The notes under the pieces are model-generated. The model was not told where the DNA came from and did no database searches. It saw nothing but the letters and a program-made list of their open reading frames with translations. This document shows positions 13,082 to 29,215 of a stretch of DNA of 64,000 bases, one piece after another. The translations under genes were made by a program, and so were the position numbers. How positions within the stretch are numbered: the first letter of the stretch is position 1; each line of letters starts with the position of its first letter. Origin of the DNA: Leptoclinus maculatus. Lineage: Eukaryota > Chordata > Actinopteri > Perciformes > Stichaeidae. The stretch is taken from contig JAVDOI010000019.1 in NCBI GenBank assembly GCA_032191485.1, positions 4,881,282 to 4,945,281 on the forward strand, written 5' to 3'.

Positions 13082-15100
13082 ATGCGTCAGGGACAAAGAG
13101 TTCACACTGCAGCAGTGCTGTCTCTCTCCTTTTTCCTCTCCATCTCCTCTCCCACAACCCTCCCTCCCTTCTTCCGCATCCATCTCCATCTCTCTCTCTC
13201 TCTCTGCCCTTCGTTTTTTTTTTTTCCCCTGCGAGTCTGCTTCCTTCTCCTCAAATGATCTCTCAGTATTTCGGTCTGTCTGGGTGCACACCACGTCTCT
13301 CTCTCAGTCTCACACACAGTTTGGGGTTAACACACTGTCTGTACATCTTGTGCTGCATGTTCCAGCCTGTTTGTATATGAAGCCTGTCGCTTTGTGTTCA
13401 AAGTGATGTGTGAAGTGAAATGTGCCTTTCTTTGTACAATTGTAGCATTTTAGGGTTTGTCTGTTGATCCTCACAGTATCACTATTTCGCTAAATATTTA
13501 AAAAGGTACCTTATAGAATGCATGCAGGTTTGTTTGTGCAGCTTTCCTCTTTGCATGCTCTTTGACATCTGATGATTGGTATGCATGCGAGTGTCCATCC
13601 TTTTCACCCCCGCTGTTCTCCCTCATCCCCTCATTTGACCTCTCTGTCTCTCTCTCTCCCCCCTCGGTCTGTCTCTCTCTCTCTCTTTCTCTCCCTCCCT
13701 CTCTGTAGCTTGCCAGTATATGTCAGATCCTCCCACATTGTGTGTGTAGTTTACCCTCCGTCTGCTTGTGAGTGAGACTGTTTGATGCACCCTTTTTTTG
13801 AAGCTGTCGGCTCTGCCTCCGACAGAGGGGCTTGATGTGTGTGAAGCTGTTTGGTACTGATGTCTGCTTGTGATGTACAGTGTAGGACTCTGCACAGTGT
13901 GTGTGTGTGTTTGTCAGAGAGAGTGTGTGTGGGTGAGTATAATCTCTAACCTTATCCGGATATAGAAATCATACAAAGTAGGGTTTTCTTTTGTCTTGAA
14001 TGTTTGTATGTATCCATACACTGTTTTTTTGTTTTTTTACAAGGCTTTATTTTTTTTCCATTTGTGTCAATAAAAGTAGAGACACGGTGGAGGAGGGGCA
14101 GCTCATCTGGGATGTGTGTGTTGTTACAGAACAGCAGAATAAAACAGGTTAGTATCTTTAAGTTCTGTTCCGGCACAAAGCTTTAAAGGGTTCAGATTGT
14201 TGTATTGACAGTCGCTGTTCAAAGCAGACTGAGGCCTTAGGTCATTCAATGCTATGAACAAGTAACTAGTAAAGTGCTTGTGTAAAGTCGCAGCTAATAA
14301 ATTCAATGAATGTGACTCTGTGTGTGCAGTGTGCATATTAAGTCTGTCCTCATCCACAGAAATTCCGGCGAAAATCATACGATTTTTGGAAGTAAAAATA
14401 AAAGAGTGAACACTGAACAGGCTTTTCTTTACTGAGGCCGGGTCAAAGGTCACATTACTGTTCAACCACCTAGAGGCCAAACTCCTCGCTCGTCTCCCAC
14501 TACAGCTCAATTTGAAGAATGTTAAGGGATACGGGTGCAGTTTGTTTGTTTAAAACTTAAATGTATCATGTCATGTGCAACTTTCTAATCCCCCCCCCCC
14601 TTCTATCACAGTATAGCATCAGAGTTTTAGGTCTACGTGAGGTCAGAAGAAGCAGGCAAGCAGGATGAGCTTACTATTCAATTTCACGGTTTTCCAGTAA
14701 GTTTCGTTATACTGTCCATTTCATGCTTCTTTAAGGTGGTTTTAAAGGACAATAAATCTAATTCAAAGGAGGTGCACAATAGAGAAACATAGATACGAAA
14801 TCAAACCAGAGCAGTTCTCTGACACTCGGCTGCCACAGCCAGGGCACGTTGGTGACATATCACTGGTGTTGTGTTCATGATTCCTCTCCTCTCTCTCTTT
14901 TCCCATCCACCACTCCATCTCTTTTTCATCCACCTCAGCCAAATCCCTTCCTCCGTGCCCATTTGTTTCCCTTCCCAGGCCGTCGTTTCTAATAAGAATT
15001 TGTTCTTGAATGGGTCTGGCTTGTTAAGGCAATGGTTGCATAAAAAATGAATAACACTCCAACTTGTGGAAAGAAAAGCATGGCATCCTTTAGCGTGACT

Positions 15101-15135
<35 letters not shown>

Positions 15136-16006
15136 AACTTGATGCTCACTGTGAGAATATGTCTTTCATATCAATGAAAGAGGGCTGTAATTCTGTAAAT
15201 GACATGAGGCTAAACGACACACACACACACACCACTGGATCTGCCTTTGCTAAACGGTATGAAGGCCACTGGACATAGCTTTAAGACCACATATATTACA
15301 ACTAATTGAGGCTCATGTGAGAACAGTACGCGTGCAGCAAAGATCCGTCGCTGTGTGTAGAAATAGAGGCTGCAGCGTTGGTACACAAACATAGTGCTGT
15401 CATCTTGTAATGGAAGGAACGAGTGAAAATTAACAAATAAAAGTATCCACTCAGACAGAAGATGCACTTTTTTGCTGCAAACACCCTCAGAGACTAGACG
15501 GACGCTTTTTGCTCGCTGCGTGTGCAAAAATACACTGGCTGCAGAAGAATGCGGCTCAACTGACTCGACCACTGGTTCTTAATGTGTTTGGGTCCATTAG
15601 CTCAGTGAAATGATCCGGGTTTGATGTCCATATAAGGCCGTCTTAATATTCCATGTCTAAAATCTAAGTCATTTCAGTTAAGACTATGATCCATCCATAT
15701 GAGCCATCGCTAATCCAAACACTGCGGTAGCCACAGTATAGCGTGACAAATAAATGCATAAGTCGTATTACACTAGACAGCCCCTGTGGAGTGTGTTTAT
15801 TTACATGCGGGTGTGTATGTGTGTGTGTGCGTGTTTCATGTTTGCTGTTATATGTGCTCATGAAGCATGCAACCTCTATGTGTAATTACACGTATCAAAC
15901 GACATCCTTGCATGTGTTGTGGGCCGCTCGCATCGCCTGCGTATAAATGTTGCATGTTTGCGTGCACACGTCGCACATCCAGTGCACGTGGACAGGCTCC
16001 TTTCCA

Positions 16007-16048
<42 letters not shown>

Positions 16049-16490
16049 CTCATTACAGCGGGTGACTCCTGCGGTGCGGCTGGCAGGCAGTGAGATATGA
16101 ATGTCCATCTCTGTCTTCCCCCTGCCAAGCAGACCAGCCGCCGTCTGTCACTCGGTGGCAGCGGATGATGCTCAACCAGTGGTCTCCCACAGAGTGGAGA
16201 GAAGGCTATACAGCGGCTGCCACATGTAAGGAGGTGGGTACCATTTACTGTATATGATTTAGGGTTACATATGGATTTGCTTGATTTGTTTATTTTGGCA
16301 CGAAATTGATAGAAGACAAACACGAAAAGAAAAAACCTGGGCGGCCAAAAACAACGCATTTTTCTTTTAAGAAAAAAGATGACAAAGACACATCAAATAT
16401 AACGTCAGAGGAGGTTTAAAGGTTTCAAGGAATGGATCAACATGCACAAGCTTATTAATTAATACATTATATTGCTGTTTCCCTCTGCTT

Positions 16491-16616
16491 CCAGTCTTTA
16501 TCTTAAGCTAAGCTAACCGTCGATAGCTTCATATTTACAGTACAGATATGAGAAGGGTAGCGATCTTCTAATCTAGCTCTCAACAAGAAAGTGCAAAATG
16601 CTCAACTTTTCCTTTA
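16491..16616. mobile_element. MITE-like fragment, reverse orientation
   Basis: Contains ttaagctaagctaaccg near one end and ctctcaacaagaaagtgc with ttttccttta at the other. This matches the right half of the family represented at 19908-20266. Confidence 0.5.
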
Positions 16617-17786
16617 AGTGATCCACACCAAAATGTCACACTTTGGTGGGGAGACAGTTTAAAATTAGGGAAAGTTTTAGCTGCGGGTGTTCAGCATGAC
16701 CACTGCTCTTTGTAATATCATGTAAGCATAAAAAAACATGTCCAAACTAGTTTCTGGGGAGATGCATCATTTTTGCTGTTTCCTTCTTAAATCATACACT
16801 TATAGCATTCAACTTCATAAAAGGGTGTAGCTGAGAAAAAGCTGAGAAAAAGAACAACCTTACCACGGCTAAGTGAATTGGTTGGTTAGTGAAAGCCAAC
16901 ACCAGTCCAGACCACAACACAAGCTCTGCCCTCCAGGTGAAAAGCAGCTGTGTCATTACAAAGCATGTCAAACCACTTGTACAACACTTTATATTTCATG
17001 TTCCAAATCAATTGTGAATTAAAACTTTCTTTATGTTTTTTCATTCAAGCTCCTCCTTTGATGTCAGCGAACATGCTGAAGATTTTAACGCTGCTTGACA
17101 ACTTTATTGCCCGCCCGTGACCCCCACCCGCATACAACACGTGCAAACACACACACACACACACACACACACGGAGTCAGTAACCATGAAATTGCATCAA
17201 CTGGCAAGACAATCAGGGGTCATCTTGATGTTGAAAGGTTTCCATGGTTACTGGGCCTGCTGATGTGCCACAAGCACACGGATACAGATTACTTGAAATA
17301 CCTCAAATATTTACCTGAAACGCTTTAAATCAGGCTCATAGAATGCTTTTTGCTTGTTTTTTGTGGGGGGTTTAGGATCCTAATCCATGTCGGGCTGATT
17401 TGTAGACTTACCTCAACATGGACATTTATATACATCAATTGTCCCTGGACTGTATTTTGCAAGAGTAACTATTATTGGCTTGATGGTATCCTGATTTAAC
17501 AAGGCCAGAAGCTGAGTGGATACTGTGAGTTTATAGCCGGGGACAGCTGCATGCAGTCAATCTTCTGCCAGGCTAAAGGTCAACCAATCCTTCCATCCCT
17601 CCTTCCATTTATCAGTCCATCACTTTCCGTCTCTCTCTGGCCTCTTGGTAAACTCGCAGGATGAGAACGTCAGCGTTCAGTGGCCTTTAAGGCCCATTAC
17701 CGCTCTGCTCAGAGGACCTTATTACACCTCGGTCAAAGGTCAGTTTGTGTGTTTTTGTTTGTGGGTGTGCACGGTGGGGGGAGGGC

Positions 17787-17822
<36 letters not shown>

Positions 17823-17950
17823 GACCACACCTGATGGCCATGCATCCGATCAATCATCTGTGAAGGTATATTGGTTATTCTAAGAAGGCAGATGAGGTCT
17901 ATTCCATGTGGTTAATCCGCTGTGACATTGTGACAGTTTGAGTGTGTGTG

Positions 17951-17985
<35 letters not shown>

Positions 17986-19385
17986 GGTAAGGTGGAAGCA
18001 TTTCATAAATGTATTGATTGGATGAAGAGTAAACACAGAGGGGCTACTGCATTATGCATGGACCAAGTGGATAGTTGTGTGTGCATTTATGCATGTGTGT
18101 GTGTGCAAGTGTGTGAGTGAACAAATACATGTAAGCATGATTGCATGCGTCTCTATGCATACGAGTTTGCATCAAACAAAACTTAATGTGTTTGTATTTA
18201 TGGTTTATATGTATATACATACATGTGTGTGTGTGTGTGTAGTAAGTAGCTTAGAAGTGGCAGCTGCAGCAGAGCGCACTGAATACAAAGACCCCCTCTA
18301 GACATCCATCCGTCAATCAAACACTCTCCGGGGGAGCGCGTGTGTTAGTTTATTTGTGCTTCTGTCAATCAGCTCTAATGGCGGCCCACCCATCTGTCCG
18401 CCCGTCCATACATCGGCCACTCATAAACATATGAACAGCCATTACACGCGCCGACACAGTGAGGTGATGAAGCTATGTATGCTAAGGCATGCAAACAATG
18501 TGACTCTATATTACATCCCTCCGCACATGAAACCAACAACAGTGGTCGCTTGAGTTATTCTGCAAGATAATGGTTGTCTAAATGATGGATTTGATAGCTT
18601 GTTTTGCAGTTGAATGACTCATTATATCCCCTGCTGGATTTCTGACATGTTGAGCAAAACAAAAATATACATTTAAGCGGGCAATCTTCTTATTCTAACA
18701 ATGGATACAGTTAGGGATGCACCTAAGCGACTTTTTCAGTCCCAATACAGATATCTGGACTCTTTTATGTGTAAGACGTCGGGCTTGACTTAAAAATTGC
18801 TTTCCTAATTTTGTAAAACAAAATGTAACAAATAAATACATAGAGATATACATTTTTTTGCTTATTTTTTTTTTAAATAAATTGTATACCAGCAACTTGG
18901 TAAATAAAATCTTCAAAATAAACAGGAACTACAATTCAAGCGTAAACCATTTTAATTTGATGCAACAACAATTGGCGAACTATCAAATTTAGGCTTGGAT
19001 TGTTCAAATGGACCAAGTGGAAACGACCTAAATGCACCAACAAGCATCCGTATCCCCATCATACTGTATGTAAAGATGTCGAAGCCTTTTTGTGTGCTAT
19101 ATTTAATATTGGAAATATTAAAAAGAAACATGAAAACCCTGTAAAAGCTCTGTAGCTCTGAAACAGACAAAGAAAAGCCCCGGTACGTGGTCACATAAAG
19201 TAAACACTTGGAGTCAGGCCCCTTTGTATTTGAGCCCCTGATGTTTGTGTCCTCGCATGCTAGTTTTACAGTGTCTGTACCTGTCTGTGTGTAGTTATTG
19301 TGCATGTGTGAACACGATAACTGCATGCATTTTGAAGGAAACCGTGTGTCCCCCCATTTTAACGTGCATGAATGTGTGTTTACAG

Positions 19386-19387
<2 letters not shown>

Positions 19388-19469
<82 letters not shown>
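19388..19469. repeat. (TG)n microsatellite, 82 bp
   Basis: Pure TG array. Confidence 0.98.
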
Positions 19470-19471
<2 letters not shown>

Positions 19472-19907
19472 GCACCTCATGTGGAGGTTTGCCTCCCCTC
19501 CGGCTGCCTGGCAGCTCCGTGTGCTGAGACAGAGTTGGTGCCGGTGCCAAGTTCCACACTCCACCACACTCGCCTCACATGGCTCCCAGTAGCTCTCCCA
19601 CCTCCAGTTTTGGTTATTTTAAAAGTATTTTCCTAAATTGTACTTGGCACTTTGTGTGCGGAGAGAGATCCACAGAGACTCTGAAAGCAGCTCTAACGGC
19701 AGTTTTAAAGACAGATATCAAAGGGGGAAATTACTTTTTGACAACACAGTTACATTTTAATGATCCCCCCTTATAATCTTGTTTTGGTCATTTATGGCAC
19801 TGAAACAGGACCTACCGCTGTAGTACTAGCATTGCTATTCATCGTTTCTGGCATTAAAGTTGCTGAATGTAAGAAAGCATTTTAACATTAATAAATCTCT
19901 GCTGCAA

Positions 19908-20266
19908 TAAAGGAATAGTTAGACATTTTTTGGTAAATAAGCGCGTTCACTTTTCTTAACGAGATTCAGATGATAAATACTCATATCTGTCCAATTAATA
20001 CAATGCTTCAGCCATGAGCATCGTAGCTTATTTTAGCATAAAGACTTAAAAGTTGGGGAAATAGTTGTATTTTCTTGTATTTCTCTTAAAAAGCAGGAAG
20101 CTTACGAGACAATGAGACGCTGTTTCCCACGTTTACAGTGCATAATATGCTAAACTTAGATAACCAGCTGCTGGCTGTCGCCTCAATTTTCAAACAGATC
20201 TTCTCATCCAACTCTCAGCAAGAAAGCCAATGAGCGCATTACCCAAAATATCAAACTACTCCTTTA
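19908..20266. mobile_element. Non-autonomous MITE-like element with terminal inverted repeats
   Basis: The left end, taaaggaatagtt, and the reverse complement of the right end, taaaggagtagttt, match. The similarity extends imperfectly about 50 bp inward (taaataagcgcgttcacttt against the complement of agaaagccaatgagcgcatt). The internal part holds the gcttattttagcataaagac stretch common to this teleost family. There is no coding capacity. Confidence 0.75.
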
Positions 20267-20485
20267 AAGATTGAGATAGATAGTTGTAAATGTTGCAACA
20301 ACACAGGCGGTCTGAACTGCACTGCCTGTAATAACTGTGACTTGTATTTTACGGAGAACTGCAGGAGAAAAGAAAAGGGAACACACACGCTGAGTGTAAG
20401 ACTATACACTCTCACCAGCCCCTCAAATGTTATTTTCCACTTAGAAGTGAAAGTATGCTGTGATGATCATGCAAAGCTTCGGAGA

Positions 20486-23782
<3,297 letters not shown>

Positions 23783-25708
23783 ACGTCATCCGACAGAAGA
23801 CACTCAACTTCATTAAAAGTTGAGAAATCACAAGGTAATGAAACAAGACTTGCATCAATAACCCCGTAGCTCCCATTGTGAGATGCATCCAAATTGCCTC
23901 TTTGTCTTCCCCTGCAAAGCTCAAACATACCTCTGCAGCACAACTCCTATTTCAAAGATTCACACACGCTGACCTTCTATCTGAGGACAACTTCCCCTGC
24001 AGCTGATTTCCATACAAATCCAGACTCGCTTTAGACTCACGGGGAGGGAGAAAAAGGTTTAATTTCACCCTCCTTAGTAAGAATACCCATCCATATTCCT
24101 CTTATCTCACCCCCCTGGGCACTGTGGAGAACATCCACATGCAGACTCCGTCTTGATCAAATCTCCTCAAATCCAGTTGACATGATGCAAGGTGAGCTGG
24201 AAAACAGTTGTAGCCTCAGTGACCTAAAGAAACCTTTTAATAACTTCATTACTGGACTTTCCCTTGTATCCATTTAAATCCACTTAGAATGGAACATGAG
24301 GCGGTTGTAAATGACCGGGTCTCTCTGCACGAGTTAAAAGAGAGACGGCTTTTGGAGCCGGAGGAGTGCAATGGGGGTCATCGGGGAGGTTGGGCTGAAT
24401 AAAGGAAGGAATCATTTTGCATTTCTCCTCAAGTGACCCCTGGATAAGAAGTTGAAAAACACAGCATAGAAAGAGTGGAGGAATTGACATTGACATTTTG
24501 ACTACTATAGTCAAAAGGTAAAATGATCAATTGATCTGCTCTGCTCCATTAAAAATAAACGATACAAGGTTACTGCTAAAGCTTTTATTTTCCTCTCTAT
24601 TTCACATTACATGAATTTGGTTATTATGATCTTTTACTAAAGAAGTTATAGAAGTTTTTTTCTAATTGAACATCAATTTGGCTAAATTCATTTTATCATC
24701 TAGATCCTACTGCTAATCTGCTACTGCTGACTATAGCATCCAGGCTTTGTTCTCATGATCTTCACTCTTATAGTGCAAGTGCTGACACTTAGCACTGCTG
24801 CCTCAACTACACCAACATCTGTCTGCTGTGTTGCCTTTTGTATTGTATTCCATGAATGAAACTAGAACAGAGACAGGTTTGTTTTTGCTGTGGAGATAAA
24901 ACGGTGTGGAAATTTCATATCACAATTAGTGACCAAAATGATCACGTTTATCAGTATTGTTAAAATGAGCGGAAAATGTGATGTATATAGTTAGATTATT
25001 ATTATTATTATCGTTATTATTAATATGCCCTTTCTCACACACACACAGTCAATCCTTTGTGTTGCATTTGAGTAATTGCAATGAGCCCAACTACTGACAG
25101 AAATACAAAGGAGTCTTGTACAATAGTCAATCCACGTTTGTTGCATGTAAAAAAAAGGTTTGAGATTCCCACAAAGAAGACTCTGTTTCTTTAAGATATG
25201 CATGGATGTTCATACATGGATACATCCATGTTATATTTCCCCCCCTAACTTATGTAATGTTTCCTCAGCCTCAGCCAAATATATACACTAGGCTTCACAA
25301 CTCTAAGCCTGTTACATCTACAGCCCTGGGAATAATATGAGAAAGTACGTAAATGTTTTCTTGCCAGGGGGGGGGGGGGGGGAAATCCATAATATATTTT
25401 AAGTTTCTGGCCATGTATAGAATAGCGCTGTGTATTTGTGTTTATATGTGTATGTGTGCAACAGAGTGCAATACACCCCAAATACCTTGGCTGTATAAAT
25501 GTCGGGGCAGCGCCACTTGGATTTGTATGGTAATGCTTTTGGCCCCAAGCCAAAGTGGACCCTGGAGTTGAGTTATTCCACAGCAGCACACACACACACA
25601 CACACACACAGTGTTTACAGTGGCGTATTTGGACTGAGCTACTAATTGAAACATATTTCTTTTTCCATCCAGAGGAGTAAAGGGCATCCCTATTTTCCCA
25701 CTGTGAAG

Positions 25709-25745
25709 GTGTGGTGTGTGTACGTGTGTGTACGTGTGTGTGTGT

Positions 25746-25829
<84 letters not shown>
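25709..25829. repeat. (GT)n microsatellite with TACG interruptions
   Basis: Begins with GTGTGTAC units spaced about 10 bp apart, then a pure GT run from about 25748 to 25829. Confidence 0.97.
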
Positions 25830-25832
<3 letters not shown>

Positions 25833-26579
25833 AGGGGGTGTGGGGGGGCTTGTGAATAGGCCCATAGAGTTTCTAACCACAGGCTGGCCATTACACCTAG
25901 TTACAGTCACCGCTGGATCGACAAGGAGACAGACAGTCTGCAACACTGACAGAACTCCACTGTGTGTGTGCATGCGCGTGTGTGTGTAGGTGTGTGTGTG
26001 TGTAGGTGTGTGTGTGTGTGTGTGTCTTATATCAGGTTGGGGATCCCCTGAGTTGCGCCCTTCAGCACCACATGTTTAATAGAAAACTTAAACTCTCCCG
26101 AACAGGGAACAAGACGCAGAAAGAGGGAAAGGCGAGCTTGTCTCTTTCAACAGAAAGAGTCCTCTGTAACCCGGAGCTCAGGAACTCTAGCCTGTCTCCC
26201 CGTCTGTCTGTCTGTCTGTCTCTCCGTCTGAGGCGCTGTCAGTGATGAAAGAGGTATTCAGATGATTTACAAAAAAGAAAAAGTAGCAACACGCCAATAC
26301 AGTGTATAGAAAATATTCTTGTACAGGACAGGCATTACAAATTTTAATAAAATTTGAGTATAGAAGAATTATTAACAGAATTGCCACTTTCAGGTGTTTC
26401 AACCAGGTCATAAAACATGTTGTAAATGTACTTCGGCACTTTCCACCGTGTTCTTCTCTGTGTGACTCTCTGTTTTCTTTCCTATGTTTATACACTGTTA
26501 TTATTCTGTCTTCAGTATTTCAGTCTGTCTCCCTTTCTGTCTCTGTCTCAATATTACTATTCTCTCTGCTGGTTTTTAC

Positions 26580-26581
<2 letters not shown>

Positions 26582-26643
<62 letters not shown>
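26582..26643. repeat. (CT)n microsatellite, about 62 bp
   Basis: Pure CT array within pyrimidine-rich sequence. Confidence 0.98.
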
Positions 26644-26645
<2 letters not shown>

Positions 26646-26882
26646 TTATACACAGTGTTACTGTTCCCTCTCTTGGCTCTTTTAAGAGTCTCCCGCTCTT
26701 GGATACAGCCTTAAATGGAAAGTCTATACGTGCTGCCTGTTTGTGAAGGCCACAGAACTCTGTTCAACAGCTGAGCATTTATAATGGTTTGTTTATGTTC
26801 GAAAGGGCTTTCCACAGTAACCCACTGTCATGTGTGGAGCCTGGTTTGAACGGTAGGCAACAGTAGCAGACGAGTGGGCACA

Positions 26883-26886
<4 letters not shown>

Positions 26887-26943
<57 letters not shown>
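26887..26943. repeat. (CA)n microsatellite, 57 bp
   Basis: CA array bordered by CGCG and CGAC variants. Confidence 0.97.
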
Positions 26944-26945
<2 letters not shown>

Positions 26946-28363
26946 CACACACACTGCTGTGCTTGAGAGCCTCGGCGATATGGATTTAATTAGTCTTATT
27001 ATTCTAATCATAGGCTGTAAATGACAGGCCGTGCCACTGGGAGGGGAGGAGAGAGAAGGGAGGGTGGCAAAGAGGGGAAGGAATGAAGAGGGAAAAACGA
27101 GGGAGGGATGGCAAGACTGTTTCTGCGACTGAAGCTCTCTATCTGGGCTCCTGGTCACTGTTATTGGAAAGTGTGTGTTTCTGTTTGCATGCATGTTTAG
27201 CGCCACTTTATGCTCCGGCCCCACTTGTATGCTTTCCAAACTGCAGTTACGTGCGAGTATCTGTATTCAGAAATGGGGATTTTTTTTGATTGGCAGGTGT
27301 CGAGCCTCTTTGCACCTGTCTCTGGCATCACTAATGGAGCTGTGAACACAGGAGGTGGAGTAAGTGTGTGTGTGCGCATATTAGCCCCCCGGGGCGGGCT
27401 GCTTGATGGAGTGGTCCTCCGTAACACACACACACACACTTGGGTGGAGGTGGATGGTGTGTGTGTGTGTGTGTTGTCTGGGTTGGTGGGTGGGGGGGGG
27501 CTATATGAGGGACCTCCTCCATGCTCGTTAATTGCCCATACTCCATAACCCGCTGAGCTGCCATGGGGGAGGAGGAGGGGGGAGGAGAGAAAGAGTATAG
27601 GGGGAGGGGCGACAGCAATGTCTGCCATCTGCTCTGACTCCTGACCCCCACCCCCAACCACGAGCGCTCCACCCTCCTCTCCTCACTGCACATCCACCTC
27701 TCCCGGCTTTTTTAAGGTCCTCGGAGGATTGCTTCCTATACTCCACAGTATAAAGAAACCCTTGTGTGTGCGCGTGTGTGTGCATGCGGGCCACCATCAA
27801 TGAACAAGTGACCCACCACTGCATTGCCCCGACACACTTTACAACCACAAATGATGCACACGTGCCTGTATGGTTATCAGAAACACGCACACAATGCACT
27901 CATCAGTGCAGACAAAGATACACCTAAAACACTCACATGCTCCTTACACAAGCTTGTCTGTGTGTCTGTGCTGCTGCGGTGGCGACTCACGTACACAGAA
28001 GCACACATGCAAACACATGCTTGTCCTTTGAATCAGGGCATTCAGTGAATTAAAGGCTGGAAAAATCACCGCCGCCACGAAAATACACAGCGGGAGGAGA
28101 GAGAGGGGGAATGAGAGAGAGGGTGGGTGGATAAAAGAGAAACTGGTTGGGGGAAGAGAAAAAAAAGCAGGAAGGATAAAGGGAGGGTAAGGCAAAGAGA
28201 CACGGGATGCTCAGTGAGAGTGGTAACAAGTGTCTGCCTCTTTGTGTCTTGATGTATTGTTCCAGTAGCAGAAGGAGACAACCTGTCATGACTCGTGATT
28301 GACAACTGAATTGTGGATAAGCCTTAAAATAGGCTGCCCAGCTGTGTGAGGGTGCATATAAGT

Positions 28364-28536
<173 letters not shown>

Positions 28537-28814
28537 CATGTATGTTCCATTACAGAGCAGCAATTCATCTATTATTGACATGCAGTTGTCACTGTGGCTT
28601 GGTTTGAAAATGCTGAATTATATATTATGTATAGAATAGAAGAGAACAGAATTCATACGATCCATAATAGAGCTTTAATATGGAGGGATGAGTCACGGCC
28701 ACAGGATTATCCTAAAAGGACTCAATTAATTTGATGGTTAAATCTCTTATAGCTGTAATGTACCATCACGAAGCGTTTACTTATGATGTCCCTGAAAGGG
28801 ACATGACAAGCTAT

Positions 28815-29215
28815 GGGCAATGCATTAATTCACTATGTTTTCATCAAGGTAGGGTTTTTAGCCACGCTAGCCCCTGTTGGTCGGCCAACACTGTAGTATA
28901 GAGACTGAAATAACTGTTGGATGGATTGCTTTGAAATTTAGTACAGAGGTCCATGCCGCACTCAGGATTAATTGGAATACATTTGATGATCCCTAAACAT
29001 TTAATTTAGTGCTATAATCAGGTCAAAATCTTAATTTGTCCAATGCTTTAATTTATGCCCAAATACCTGCAGACATGATGACTCAGGTGTACTCCGTGTT
29101 TAGTGATAATTAGCAAACGTTAGCATGCTAGCACGCTAAACTAAGGCGATGAACATACCTTATAATGAGCAAGTTACAATGCTAGCTCTACATGTACATC
29201 ATGGCAGAACAACAA
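28815..29215. repeat. Dispersed teleost repeat
   Basis: Contains ctgttggatggattgctttg followed by a gaaatttagtaca stretch, and later ttagcatgctagcacgctaa. This combination is familiar from an abundant repeat of fish intergenic DNA. No coding capacity; its class is uncertain. Confidence 0.5.

Larger units (their letters stand above)
12069..19387. other. Non-coding stretch
   Basis: Besides the (GT)n array at 13015-13079, it contains CT-rich DNA at 13120-13200 and 13640-13700, (TG)n at 15103-15131, (GT)n at 16011-16046, (CA)n at 17148-17172, 17790-17820 and a TG tract at 17957-17982, and a MITE-like fragment at 16491-16616. Isolated exon-like open pieces at 16133-16225 and 17660-17738 could not be assigned. 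Confidence 0.5.

Noticed and set aside
16133..16225. Exon-like block ending at a GTAAGG donor
   Set aside because: Two frames are open and none joins the block at 17660 without a stop, so it has no coding support beyond the splice-like borders.
25245..25973. 242-codon minus-strand open frame
   Set aside because: It is dominated by His-Thr repeats from (CA)n, and the remainder has no recognisable motif.
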